A DNA stretch of 64,000 nucleotides from Planctomycetota bacterium (GCA_013286045.1 JABDGM010000004.1:1-64000), one strand, 5' to 3'. Counted from the first letter of the stretch, positions 27,697-36,352 are shown. Numbers and translations are program-made. Notes: generated from the sequence alone by a model not told the origin.

Positions 27697-28632
27697 CTAA
27701 TTAAATCCTGGAAATTCGACATCGTACCTGGATGATAAAACTCCACGTGTTCTGCTGACATTCGACATCGCACTCTGCAACTGTTGCCCTATTGATTTCT
27801 GCTCGTTTATGACGCTCAGTGGCAAGCCTAAAGTGTCACCGGATGCGATTCGAGCCAGGCCCTCGACCAGATACTCGGGACTTGAAGTTTGCCTCTTGCA
27901 CGAAATCATCCTTTTTAACGCGTCTGATAAGTCTTGTATGCAGATGATTGCGTCTTGGTCCACGCCTGCAGCTGGCAATTCGTCAATCGCCGCGACCACA
28001 GATTCGAGTAACCCGATCACTTCGTCATCTCTGGAACCCTGATTAACCGTTGACGCTCGTGTAAAGATTCCTCGTGCGGCGCACCAATAGTTGTACGTGT
28101 TTCTTGCCCGATCGGATTGTAGCGCGTTGCCTTCCCGCAAATCACCATGCGAAACATCGGGCTGAAGGCCATCTGCTGGAATTCTGTTTTGGTTAACCCA
28201 GGTAGGAATAATCGCACTAAGAATTAGCGCAAGCCAGAGGCCGGCGTAGAGTTTTCCTTTCAGGGGCAACCGAATCCAATCGCGGAGATTCGCAGAATAG
28301 TCAAGCGAGGAGCTTGGCGGCTTCTTTGGGGGCGACATGTCGCGCTCATGCACGGCCGCGGTACTATCGTCTTGGCTCTTTTCCGCGTGCTCTTCCGAGC
28401 AACGATGGCTAGCTTGTGCTCCAAGGCTGGCTACATCCGACGAAACACTTCCATGTGACGAACCATCTGCGAAAAGCCCTCTAGCATCTGCCGCTTTATG
28501 CCAGTCCGTCCTGTCCGCTCGGCGGACCATATCTTTGGGCTTGAGTCGACCAGAATCCGCAATTTGCTTTAGATCTGCCGAAGATAGCGGGCCGACTTCG
28601 CGCCCATCGGCTAAGTAATACCACTGCGTCAT
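27697..28632 (-). CDS. GYF_2-domain membrane protein
   Basis: 311 residues from ATG 28632 with AAAGGA upstream. The N-terminus is a GYF_2-type domain (MTQWYYLADGREVGPLSSAD, then LKQIADSGRLKPKDMVRRAD and W near 41), a proline-rich-ligand fold common on planctomycete membrane proteins. A Ser/Lys-rich linker leads to a membrane helix at about 120-138 (LYAGLWLALILSAIIPTW) and a C-terminal helical extracytoplasmic part. It is divergent from the XRE gene and about 240 bases upstream of the ubiquitin-like cluster in the same direction, so it may belong to the same unit. Confidence 0.82.
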   Translation of the reverse strand: MTQWYYLADGREVGPLSSADLKQIADSGRLKPKDMVRRADRTDWHKAADARGLFADGSSHGSVSSDVASLGAQASHRCSEEHAEKSQDDSTAAVHERDMSPPKKPPSSSLDYSANLRDWIRLPLKGKLYAGLWLALILSAIIPTWVNQNRIPADGLQPDVSHGDLREGNALQSDRARNTYNYWCAARGIFTRASTVNQGSRDDEVIGLLESVVAAIDELPAAGVDQDAIICIQDLSDALKRMISCKRQTSSPEYLVEGLARIASGDTLGLPLSVINEQKSIGQQLQSAMSNVSRTRGVLSSRYDVEFPGFN

Positions 28633-28704
28633 AACCGGGTCCTTTGTAGGTGGGTCGAAGGCGAATTCAGGAATGACCACTATAGTTGGAAGACGCTCGG
28701 CATT

Positions 28705-28720
28705 GCAAACTTTAGTTTGC
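28705..28720. promoter_or_regulatory. Palindromic operator between GYF_2 and XRE genes
   Basis: GCAAACT-TT-AGTTTGC is a perfect inverted repeat ending 5 bases before the XRE start and 73 bases upstream of the divergent GYF_2 gene. The size and position are typical of a small XRE repressor's own operator. Confidence 0.65.
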
Positions 28721-28724
28721 AGAC

Positions 28725-28931
28725 ATGAACGTGGGAGATGAACTATTTAAAGCACGGAAGGCGGCCGGACTGACGCAAGAAGAGCTCGCGTTCAAAGCCA
28801 ATGTATCTCGCAATTACATCAGCCTGCTCGAGCGAAACGAGAAGTCTCCGACTGTGCAGATGCTACTCAGGCTCTGTAAATCGCTCGGCATACGCGCGTC
28901 GACCATCGTTGCCAGGATCGAGCGGAGCTAG
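28725..28931 (+). CDS. XRE-family helix-turn-helix regulator
   Basis: 68 residues consisting almost only of the HTH_3 domain: VGDELFKARKAAGLTQEELA, then KANVSRNYISLLERNEKSPT and LLRLCKSLGIRA. Such single-domain proteins repress their own promoter and nearby genes. There is no good ribosome-binding site ahead of ATG 28725, so it may be leaderless. The palindrome immediately upstream is the likely binding site. It stands divergently to the GYF_2 gene, which leads toward the ubiquitin-like cluster. Confidence 0.9.
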   Translation: MNVGDELFKARKAAGLTQEELAFKANVSRNYISLLERNEKSPTVQMLLRLCKSLGIRASTIVARIERS

Positions 28932-29545
28932 TTGAATTAACCACCTTAACCGCGTGGCAGGGCACGCTTTCCCAATCTGAGTTCTGATGTGCATCGGCCG
29001 CTTGACGGTCATGGAGCAGGCTGATTTATTAGGCGCGCGAGGTGATGCAATGCTGTTGGGTTAGAATTCCACGTCAGCGAGTCGGACTAGAATAACTCGG
29101 GCGAGGCAGTAAATTCGCAACTCACGATTGCAATATAGATCCTGATTGCCGTGTAATGAGAAATGAACAAAAACTCGGCGAACGCGTTCATTGGCAACGA
29201 CAGCGTCGTCTACCCCAAACCCATCCCATGGATCGAATCGAAGTGTGGAAATGCTAAGCTACCAATCAATTATTGCGCACTTTGCGATTCGATTTAGCTG
29301 TAGCTCGACCGGTCAATTAGACAACAGCGTGCAACAGTCGTTACTAAACATTGACCGCCGGATATGCCCGTCCGATCGAGGGTCATTCACAGCTGTAAAT
29401 AAATGCGGTTTCGTGAGCCGTCTGTCCCCGAGTGGTTGCCTTGAGCGCTTCGACGAATCCCGCCATCGTGAGATAGCAACGTTTCCACTCTTGAGCAGCG
29501 TGCCGCATCTGCGACACATAATCTAACTAGGTTTACTTCGCCAGA
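28932..29545. other. Gene-free region left of the accessory segment
   Basis: About 600 bases with no convincing gene. The track entry 29191-29526 has no motif, no ribosome-binding site and low-complexity composition. I see no strong hairpin or repeat. This may be the old junction between core chromosome and the accessory segment to the right. Confidence 0.4.
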
Positions 29546-29848
29546 TTGTCGCTACCGCGCTGCCGATATGCTGCTAAGCCGCCGGGCTATCACGGAATCT
29601 CAATTTCATACTACACAAGAAAACTGGAGGCGGCGGGAATCGAACCTTCCGCGATTCTCGACGCAACCGACAACGGCGTATGCAATTGCGAAAACTGCCA
29701 TCAGTGCCGCGCTGCACTGGCGCTGCACTTTAATTGCTTCAAGAGTCACTTTCTGGCATCGCTTGACGTTGATTTGCAAAAGGTGATTGAAACGTGGGAC
29801 TGTCTTTCGAAGGAGATTCGGGCAGCGACAGGGGCCTTATGCAGATAA
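29546..29848 (+). CDS. Short ORF reading out of a tRNA-3'-end-like sequence
   Basis: Up to 100 residues; the start is uncertain. The sequence contains KLEAAGIEPSAILDATDNGV, then CNCENCHQCRAALALH, and ends SLDVDLQKVIETWDCLSKEI and RAATGALC. The part encoding EAAGIEP is a stretch that resembles the 3' end of a tRNA on the opposite strand (29625-29648). Short planctomycete ORFs with a Cys pair, a RAA.ALH segment and a DLQ.VI..W tail starting in such tRNA-like sequence are familiar to me from annotated genomes, but I cannot confirm that they are expressed. It could instead be non-coding debris of an integration site. Confidence 0.4.
   Translation: MSLPRCRYAAKPPGYHGISISYYTRKLEAAGIEPSAILDATDNGVCNCENCHQCRAALALHFNCFKSHFLASLDVDLQKVIETWDCLSKEIRAATGALCR
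29625..29648 (-). repeat. tRNA 3'-end-like fragment
   Basis: On the minus strand the sequence AAGGTTCGATTCCCGCCGCC, followed by TCCA, has the GGTTCGA-TTCC T-loop and an acceptor-like end. The T-stem does not pair fully and no 5' half is present nearby, so it is a fragment, not a working tRNA. Such fragments are common scars of tRNA-targeted integration. Confidence 0.5.
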
Positions 29849-29880
29849 GACCCCAGCCAATCCCGCGCTGCAGGTTCAGG

Positions 29881-30687
29881 CTAGACCTCAGAAGGTATTT
29901 CATCTGTATTCTCTAAGATCGCAGGCGAGGTATTGTTTAACCGAGACTCGATTGATTGGATGAAGCGAATAGAAGCACAAACGTGATTGTAGATAAGCAA
30001 GCTCTCCTCATAGTTGAGGAGGCAGTTATCGTGGGCGAAGCTCTGATTATTTCGTACGTGATTAAACGCCTCAATTGTCGAGATCGACGACTTCAGAATT
30101 CTCTCGGTCATTTGTGACTCTAAGAGCCCCTCGGCGCGGAGAAATTTGATGTACTCGCCGAGTGAGCTATGGACCGGCTTGTCCTTAGCCACGATAAGAC
30201 CGTGTTCGGTACATATCGCCCGGATGTATTTCGCGACGAAGGTGTGTAGCCGATCTAATCCCTGCTCCGGCTCATTGTTCTCGATTGCATCACGAACGGA
30301 TTTTGCCAAGGCGTCGAAGGTCCGGTCATCCGTAATTGGCTGGATTGCATCAAGTTCGGCCACGGGTGCTTCACTTTGCAATCGGGCTACAACCTTCCTA
30401 GCAAAGGCCACTAAGGCCCCGTCGGGATTCTGAAGCGTCGTGGCGTAGTCAACCATTGCCTCCGTTAGGGCCGCGACAATATGATTGGCTTCAACTTCCC
30501 AGAATTTGCGCAGTCGATTGGCTTTAGAACAGCTTGCGTATCGATACTTCGGATCGTCAATATCGCGACGCACGGCGTCTACGATGAATTCACGAAATGT
30601 TCGATCCGAAAAATTCAGTACGTACCCTCCTCCCATATCGAAGAGCTTTTCGAGCTGGCGTTTTTCGAGATAAGTCAAGTCTGCCAT
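29881..30687 (-). CDS. Abortive-infection (Abi_C-type) family protein
   Basis: 268 residues from ATG 30687; the track's 30717 start adds 10 residues. The N-terminal block (LTYLEKRQLEKLFDMGGGYV, FSDRTFREFIVD, SKANRLRKFW) and a HEPN-like C-terminal block (KSSISTIEAFNHVRNNQSFA, HDNCLLNYEESLLIYN) match proteins annotated as abortive infection proteins with an Abi_C (PF14355) end. Such proteins are thought to act as toxins or RNases on phage infection. It lies about 100 bases downstream of the truncated helicase in the same direction, which suggests a defence context. Confidence 0.72.
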   Translation of the reverse strand: MADLTYLEKRQLEKLFDMGGGYVLNFSDRTFREFIVDAVRRDIDDPKYRYASCSKANRLRKFWEVEANHIVAALTEAMVDYATTLQNPDGALVAFARKVVARLQSEAPVAELDAIQPITDDRTFDALAKSVRDAIENNEPEQGLDRLHTFVAKYIRAICTEHGLIVAKDKPVHSSLGEYIKFLRAEGLLESQMTERILKSSISTIEAFNHVRNNQSFAHDNCLLNYEESLLIYNHVCASIRFIQSIESRLNNTSPAILENTDEIPSEV

Positions 30688-30817
30688 ATAACGGTCCGAT
30701 TGCTTTTGGACATCCAAGGTGCAGATAGGGTTCGGCTCAAAACTAACACTGCTATTCTAAGTAGTTGATTTGATCTGCCACGTCCAACGGTTCGTCCAGC
30801 TCTCGGCCCAGCGACTC

Positions 30818-32212
30818 TTATAGATACCAAGTGACAAGCACGCGTTGCTCATCGGGCTTGAGAATAAAATCATAAAGGGTCGTATCAAAGGCTTGAATGG
30901 CTGTTGCGACGTCTTCATACGATTCCGCCAGGACATATCCAGCAATATCCGTCCATGCGACGCCGGCTTTTTTGCGAAGTGGTAATACCCGGAATTCCGT
31001 CCCTCTGTTGAGAACCTCTAAATCTGTAACCTGCGCTCGGAATGTGCGTTCAGCGATTCTCGTCGTTGCTGATGCTTGTCCTGGAAATTGAGCTTCGACC
31101 CAATCTCTGATTGATCTGGCATCTAAGGGATCGTCTCGGGTTGTGGCATAGGAGCTGAGATAATAAGAATTCGCTGTTTGCTCTGCTTCGCCGCGTGTTA
31201 GCCGAACCCCACGTGCAAGCAAGAACGCGGCGACCGGATCTTGAGTTCCCCAGGACAACAATTCCTTAAGCCAGAAGACAACCCACGGCAGTCCGAGCGA
31301 CTCCCACACGTCGAGTGACATCGGTTGTAATTGACCGTCAGAGATACGTTCATACGCATATCCGATCACGCTGCCTATTCCCCAGCAGCACCGATAGGAA
31401 AACCATGTTCCTACGTACCGATGCCAGTCAGCTATTTGACCTGCCGAAGGGTATTGAGTCGCATCATGACCGAGCCACCATCTAAGGATCGGCTCCCATG
31501 CTTCACGCTCTCCCATATTGAAGCGAGGGATGCCGCCGAGTGCGATGACGACAGACACGACGTAATTGAATTGCTGATCGCGATCCAAAGTGGCATAATC
31601 CTGCCCTTCCGCCATTACTGTTTCGATTTCCGAAAATTCATCAATTAATTGAAATGCAGTCGACGGTGGAAGACCGGTCCTGTAGATGCGGCGACGGCTA
31701 TCACGATCTGGGTAAAGCTGGGGTATGGCAGCACCGCGACGGAGAAACGCGGTTTGCTGGTCTACCGCCGCAAGATGTGATGCGAAAGATGCGTTCCACA
31801 AAGATTGCAAGCGCTCTTCCCAATTTGGGCCCGTCGATAATTCATCAAACTCTACCCTCCCGGCAAGTAGTACTGAATCAATGGTATCGAGTCCCGAAAC
31901 GTCAGTCACAACGCCCGTAGCACTACTCACGCTCACACGTTCCAGCCACAACAAGAATTGCTCTAAGTCCGCGCTTCCTGAATTCAAGCTCCATTGCTGC
32001 CAAACGTCCCGTAGAGCTTCCGCGATAGGACTGCGCGGCACAGTCGGTTCGATTTGCATGACTTCAGCTAGAAGCTCGAAATAACCTCGATTCGCACGAT
32101 CTGGGTTTGATCTACTCAGAAGGGGTGGGAGGAGTACGAGTGTGCGCCCTTCTGTCGCAACGCCTGGTCGGCCAGCTCGTCCTGCTAAATTCCGAAATTC
32201 GGATGCGCGCAC
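30818..32212 (-). pseudogene. C-terminal fragment of a superfamily 2 helicase
   Basis: 464 residues from a GTG near 32212. The fragment begins almost exactly at helicase motif VI (FRNLAGRAGRPGVATEGRTL) and continues with a large helical C-terminal region. Walker A, the DEAD/DExH box and motifs III-V are all missing, so it cannot be an active helicase. The upstream DNA is occupied by the end of a DUF1580 gene in a different frame, so the N-terminal half was lost at that junction. Ski2-like helicases with this GRAGRPG motif are common in bacterial defence islands. The reading frame of the remnant is intact for 464 codons, suggesting recent truncation. Confidence 0.75.
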
Positions 32213-32589
32213 CGATGGGGGATTTGCAGTCCCAGCCTTATGCTTCGAGAAGCCGGAGTTTCCTTGAGTTTTACGCGTACCAATTTGGTACCTCGTTCGT
32301 CGAGCTCACGTTCAACCTGCGCTTGCGCTTTGCCGGGGCCAAAAGTATTTGTAGGCCGCACGTTTTGGCCGCTGGCGGCAGTTAAAGCTTCGAGGAAGCG
32401 TTGTAGCGCTTCTACGCTGGTACAGGTCGTGTTGCCCACTACGATCGTTTCCAGAAAGACATTTTTTAAACCGAACTTAGCCCAATTTTTCAAGGTTCCG
32501 GGATAAGGCTGCTTGTCTCGTCGCCGTTTGGGCAGCAGCTTCGTTGCGTCCGACAGCGTGATCACGTTCTCAGTTAAAATGTCGATCAT
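32185..32589 (-). CDS. DUF1580 family MerR/excisionase-like protein
   Basis: 134 residues. The N-terminal 70 residues match the planctomycete DUF1580 (PF07618) pattern: MIDILTENVITLSDATKLLP, then PGTLKNWAKFGLKNVFLE and GNTTCTSVEALQRFLEAL. This is a MerR-like winged DNA-binding domain probably working as an excisionase or regulator for a neighbouring integrase. The last about 20 residues read into the helicase-fragment sequence out of frame, so the native C-terminus may be altered. It sits two genes downstream of the integrase at 33857. Confidence 0.82.
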   Translation of the reverse strand: MIDILTENVITLSDATKLLPKRRRDKQPYPGTLKNWAKFGLKNVFLETIVVGNTTCTSVEALQRFLEALTAASGQNVRPTNTFGPGKAQAQVERELDERGTKLVRVKLKETPASRSIRLGLQIPHRCAHPNFGI

Positions 32590-32676
32590 GTTTGCTCATG
32601 CGCCCGTTTGCTGGTTCAGGCGCGAGCATAACCCCCCTTTTCTCCCTTGAAAAACTAAATGAGGGGAAACTTTCGG

Positions 32677-33801
32677 CTAGAGATTGAGACGAACTTTTTT
32701 GCCTCGTCCTGAGTCGATTACATTGCGTAGTTCGCCCGGCAAACGTCTTTTAAGGTCGACGAGCTTCTCGTGCTTCCCAAAAACGTCGGGTCGCTGGTCT
32801 TTGAGCCTTGGAAAACTGATGCCCCCGGGATTTCGCCTGAGGTCGTCGAGCAGATAAGCGGCCTGAGGTTCGACCTTAAAGGCTTTCCCATCGAGCATCA
32901 CATCGCCCGTCTGTATACGCACACTCAGCCGAGCAGCCCCACCGAGTGCGGACGACACCGCCGTCTCGAAGAGCATATCAACGCACTCAATAAGAGCGAC
33001 TCTAAGATTAGCGAGAATATCTCGCTTTTTCAGTAGATCTGCTAAAGGCTGAAGAGCATCTGAGCCGAGCCCTACCGCTGACCAGTAGTGCTCCACATTT
33101 GACCGCCATAGACTGTGTGGCGCGAGATCACCCGGCTCTCGTTCGACGTGAATGATATCCATAGCGTTGTCCGCTGGACGGCTAAAATCGCTTAACTCAT
33201 TGTCGCCAATGGTCGCTAGCGGATTCATCTGGGGCGCCGAGTATCCATCCACTCGTAGCACCGGATACTGATTTAAAAATGGCTGTTGGAAAATGTAGAT
33301 GTCTGGTCTGCATAATCCTTCTTCCAGTGCACGCCCTAGCCCGATCCAACTAAGTTCGCCGCTAAAGACCTGCTGAATCGCTGCGTCTATACGTTCCCGG
33401 CGCGGAGCGACCAGAATTTCTACAATGGAGCGCCTAAGTGCATCAGGCTCATCGCTTTCCCCACTTGCAAGCTCATCAAACAATCGATTCAGCTCTTCCC
33501 CGTCAGATTCATGGTTAACTCTCAGCTCCTCCGCATGAGCGAAGATGGTATGAGAAGCCTTGCCCGCGCCGCCTTCCAGATTCAAACAGTGCGCGTAAAG
33601 GGATCGCAAGGCACTGAATGCCAGCTGCGACTGGGAGGGCCCATCATTTTCAAAGTTGCCATTTAAGCGACTCGGAAAATCCACTAATGCGGATTGCACG
33701 GAGTGGAATAGAAATCGAGCAAAGCTGCGTCCACAGTAAAGGGCGGCAACTTTTCGATTGGACTCAGCAGTAATCTCATACTCGTGTGATGTTGCGTTCA
33801 C
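32677..33801 (-). CDS. Unknown protein with wHTH-like C-terminus
   Basis: 374 residues, ATG-proximal start MNATSHEYEITAESN. I do not recognise the family. The N-terminal 250 residues are mixed alpha/beta without a catalytic signature. The C-terminal 60 residues (YLLDDLRRNPGGISFPRLKD, then LVDLKRRLPGELRNVIDSGR) look like the winged-helix tails often found in planctomycete accessory genes. It lies 55 bases downstream of the integrase in the same direction and is probably a cargo gene of that element; a regulator or replication-associated role is possible. Confidence 0.7.
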   Translation of the reverse strand: MNATSHEYEITAESNRKVAALYCGRSFARFLFHSVQSALVDFPSRLNGNFENDGPSQSQLAFSALRSLYAHCLNLEGGAGKASHTIFAHAEELRVNHESDGEELNRLFDELASGESDEPDALRRSIVEILVAPRRERIDAAIQQVFSGELSWIGLGRALEEGLCRPDIYIFQQPFLNQYPVLRVDGYSAPQMNPLATIGDNELSDFSRPADNAMDIIHVEREPGDLAPHSLWRSNVEHYWSAVGLGSDALQPLADLLKKRDILANLRVALIECVDMLFETAVSSALGGAARLSVRIQTGDVMLDGKAFKVEPQAAYLLDDLRRNPGGISFPRLKDQRPDVFGKHEKLVDLKRRLPGELRNVIDSGRGKKVRLNL

Positions 33802-33856
33802 TTTTCGTCCTTGTCACAGAGAATAGTTATTGGTGAGCTACCTCTGGTAGCCGCGT

Positions 33857-35086
33857 TTATCCGACCTCTCGGGCGATGCGCAGACCCAAATCGGTTTGCC
33901 GTTCGGCGTATACTTCCGTCACATCGGCCCGCTTGTGTCCGAGCGCCACTTGCGACCCTTCTAGGCCGTACAAGCGGCGAAGTTCCGTGGCGCGGCTGTG
34001 GCGCAACTGCAAGGGGAACCAATGTGGAATTCCACCGGCCCCTTCTCGCTGCCGCGTCCGATTAACACGCTGGATTGCGTATGTGATAGCTCGGGCGTAG
34101 GAGTGTCTGTCATATCGGTCCCGTTTTGCGCGTCTGGACTCACATCGGGGCTTCCGCCGACGTTGCGAGGGCGTCAGCGGGGTGCGTCGCTTGCTCCGTC
34201 TTTCTTCAGACCTCCACGCTTCTGCCTCTCGCGGGCTGAAGAGATAGGATCTGGCATCTCTGTTCAAAAATGGACGAATTAAGGCCTGCGCTTTTTGTCC
34301 TAAATAGATATAGCGGTCTTGTTCGCGCCACTTATTCTTGTGATGTTCCGGACAATAGATCCACACGTCGCCACTCTGGTCAATTTCACAGCTCCGCATC
34401 GCGACGACTTCGGATGGTCGCATTGCCGCCAGTTGTTGCAACTGGATCATGGCCGCCATTTGCGGCGATACTACTTTCAAAACGGCATCAATATACATCT
34501 GTGGAACGGGTTTCACCGGAGGCGCCTCACGTGCCGTCGTCCTCCCAAACTTCAGCGGGCTGACGGTGCGAAGCCCTTCATATACCGAGGAAGGGATCAA
34601 CTCTTCGCTGACCGCCCACTTAACTGCTCGCCGAATTCGATTGACCCGCCGATTAATGACATTCCGGGACAGCTTCCCCTCGTCGACCATACTTTGGCGT
34701 ACGACCTTGAGTGACAGCGGACCGAAGTCACGACCCGGGGTCCGTCGATAGAGCTTACGAAGAGGTCGAAGAGCGTACTTCATCTGCTGCAGCTCACCCG
34801 TTGGGCAGCTGTTGACATCGACGTAATAGGTCTCTGCAAATCTGATATAGAAAAGCAGCACCTCGTTGACGGTGCGCTCAGCAGAGGGCTGGCGGACAGC
34901 GGCCTCTTGAGTCGAGCGTTGATTCAGCCCTGATCGCCATTCGGCGAGGGCTCGCTCGTAACGTTCGTAGCTTTCCTCGGACCCGTGCGGGCCAAGATAG
35001 CGGTCACGTCCCGCGATGCGGACTACCGCTTGACCTGAAGCCTTATGCAGGCAATACGATGGAACTTTCGACTGTCTTTTGGACAT
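33857..35086 (-). CDS. Tyrosine recombinase (integrase) of the left element
   Basis: 409 residues from ATG 35086. The track start at 35230 translates the tRNA-derived repeat (MQVRILPSAL) and is not real. The N-terminus MSKRQSKVPSYCLHKASGQA and RYLGPHGSEESYERY is the planctomycete integrase arm-binding type. Catalytic residues: Arg in AAMRPSEV, the HxxR box LRHSRATELRR, His in LGHKRADVTEVYAER and Tyr in the same string. A basic insertion (EERRSKRRTPLTPSQRRRK) sits in the catalytic domain. It is transcribed away from the 48-bp att copy at 35198, i.e. it is the integrase of a segment lying to the left. Confidence 0.93.
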   Translation of the reverse strand: MSKRQSKVPSYCLHKASGQAVVRIAGRDRYLGPHGSEESYERYERALAEWRSGLNQRSTQEAAVRQPSAERTVNEVLLFYIRFAETYYVDVNSCPTGELQQMKYALRPLRKLYRRTPGRDFGPLSLKVVRQSMVDEGKLSRNVINRRVNRIRRAVKWAVSEELIPSSVYEGLRTVSPLKFGRTTAREAPPVKPVPQMYIDAVLKVVSPQMAAMIQLQQLAAMRPSEVVAMRSCEIDQSGDVWIYCPEHHKNKWREQDRYIYLGQKAQALIRPFLNRDARSYLFSPREAEAWRSEERRSKRRTPLTPSQRRRKPRCESRRAKRDRYDRHSYARAITYAIQRVNRTRQREGAGGIPHWFPLQLRHSRATELRRLYGLEGSQVALGHKRADVTEVYAERQTDLGLRIAREVG

Positions 35087-35197
35087 TGCGACTCCGATGT
35101 CGTCGATCCTCCGTAAATTACGGAGGAATCTAAACAAGGTGAGACCGCACTGCCCAAATTGCCAGTCGCGATAACTACCTACAAAATACCAATATAC

Positions 35198-35245
35198 GTC
35201 TAGCGCGCTCGGCAGGATTCGAACCTGCAACCCCTGGTTCCGAAG
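35198..35245. repeat. attL: 48-bp copy of the tRNA-Arg 3' end
   Basis: Identical over 48 bases to 43337-43384, which is the 3' half of tRNA-Arg from the anticodon loop to just past the discriminator. The identity ends abruptly on both sides (next bases differ). This is the distal attachment site of the 35198-43384 element and presumably also the proximal site of the segment whose integrase begins at 35086. Confidence 0.93.
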
Positions 35246-35345
35246 TGTCCTGTCGCAGCGCTCATAGGATTCTGACAGAGTATTTACCGGGAATTGCGCT
35301 AGGTAGCTACATCCCGATTGGCGCTAGACACGTCTTAAAACCACG

Positions 35346-35390
35346 AAAAGTAGGTACAGCTTTTGGGTTGTACCTACTTTTTCTTTTTGG
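35346..35390 (+). terminator. 13-bp hairpin with T-run inside attL
   Basis: AAAAGTAGGTACA pairs with TGTACCTACTTTT around a 10-base loop and runs into TTTTTCTTTTT. It is a textbook intrinsic terminator on the plus strand, but no plus-strand gene lies upstream, so it may insulate the element from chromosomal transcription. Its arms contain the 8-mer TGTACCTA in both orientations, which also occurs beside the other att site. Confidence 0.7.
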
Positions 35391-35402
35391 CTCCCATTCA
35401 CT

Positions 35403-36029
35403 GTGAACCACACGGTTGCCGCTAGCGTACAAATTCCCAGCGCGCCAAACGCACTGGGCGCGCTGCCCCCTGATCGTCGTCAGCGTGGCTCAATAACCCT
35501 GGAGAATGTTACTAATGAGAGAACGTCAGTGTCTGAAATTCTGCGAATCATGCCGGGACCGGGAACACCCGGTTACGAGTTAGTCAGCCCCCGCGCGTTG
35601 AAAGTGTGGATTTCTCTTTTCCACCACTCACAAAAATTTGGGAACGGTTACGGCGGGCATTGGAACCTTGGGGATTTATCCGTGGGTTCTGGTTGTAATG
35701 TCAACACGGCTAGTTCCGCGTTGAATGAACTAGCCGCACTCGGTTGGGTTAAGAAGAGCCAGCAACGTCACGCCAGCGGAACGTATGGCGGGTTTCTCTA
35801 CGAATTGCGTGAGCCGTATACAAGTTTAAGTGAAGCCGCCAGCGCCAAGTATTTAGACAAGATTGAAGAGCAACGGGAGCGACTCGCCGAACGGGAGCGA
35901 CTTGTGACAGAGGCAGCACAACCGATCACAAATAATTGTGAGCCGTCGAATGAGGATCAGGGGAATACAGAGACAGTACGTCCGGACACAGAAGATTGTG
36001 AGCCGTGCGATCAGGATGGCGCGTGGTAG
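35403..36029 (+). CDS. Winged-helix protein, replication/regulation type
   Basis: 208 residues from GTG 35403; an internal ATG at 35550 is possible because the fold only starts after MPGPGTPGYELVSPRALKVW. A winged-helix core is visible (LSVGSGCNVNTASSALNELA, then LGWVKKSQQRHASGTYGG with a wing), as in phage replication protein O or MarR-like initiators. A coiled, Glu/Arg-rich segment and an acidic tail with spaced cysteines follow (NNCEPSNED, EDCEPCDQD). It is the first gene inside attL and convergent to the small-gene cluster. Likely a replication or copy-control regulator (inference). Confidence 0.75.
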   Translation: MNHTVAASVQIPSAPNALGALPPDRRQRGSITLENVTNERTSVSEILRIMPGPGTPGYELVSPRALKVWISLFHHSQKFGNGYGGHWNLGDLSVGSGCNVNTASSALNELAALGWVKKSQQRHASGTYGGFLYELREPYTSLSEAASAKYLDKIEEQRERLAERERLVTEAAQPITNNCEPSNEDQGNTETVRPDTEDCEPCDQDGAW

Positions 36030-36076
36030 CAGGCTACCGGGGGCGCGCACGTCGCACCCCGGCATTTTGTTCGCGC

Positions 36077-36352
36077 CTAGGCTGCGTCCTGCCTGTCTGG
36101 TGACGGATACGCAGGAATATATTCCGCTGCCCCCGGTTTCTGTTTGCGATCAGCCCGATACTTCGCGGATCGGTAGCGTTGATCCTCTGCTTTTTTAAAT
36201 CGCTTTTGGAGTCCATCTACGGCGACCGCCTCTGAGTCCTCGGACTCCAGTTGCGTTTTCAAGGCAGTCATTGCAGCAATCCAAACCTTCAGGCATTGAT
36301 CGTGCATAGGTGCTGCGTCTACTGGGAGTGAGCACACAGGACAGTTATTCAT
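36077..36352 (-). CDS. Small Cys/His protein (treble-clef-like)
   Basis: 91 residues from ATG 36352, overlapping the stop of the upstream gene by 4 bases (ATGA), so translationally coupled. The N-terminus MNNCPVCSLPVDAAPMHDQC has a CxxC...HDxxC arrangement, likely a zinc site. It resembles the start of the upstream protein (CEYCGEEC...LHDGCVWL), suggesting the two N-termini are related. The rest is a basic helix (GLQKRFKKAEDQRYRSAKYR). No family recognised. Confidence 0.7.
   Translation of the reverse strand: MNNCPVCSLPVDAAPMHDQCLKVWIAAMTALKTQLESEDSEAVAVDGLQKRFKKAEDQRYRSAKYRADRKQKPGAAEYIPAYPSPDRQDAA

Noticed and set aside
27493-27735. 80-residue plus-strand ORF upstream of the conjugation cluster
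   Set aside because: It overlaps the end of the GYF_2 gene antisense, has no motif and no ribosome-binding site.
29191-29526. 111-residue plus-strand ORF
   Set aside because: Low-complexity Ser-rich composition, no start signal, no family resemblance.
33857-35230. 457-residue version of the left integrase
   Set aside because: Its first residues (MQVRILPSAL) are a translation of the tRNA-derived att repeat; the integrase fold begins at ATG 35086.
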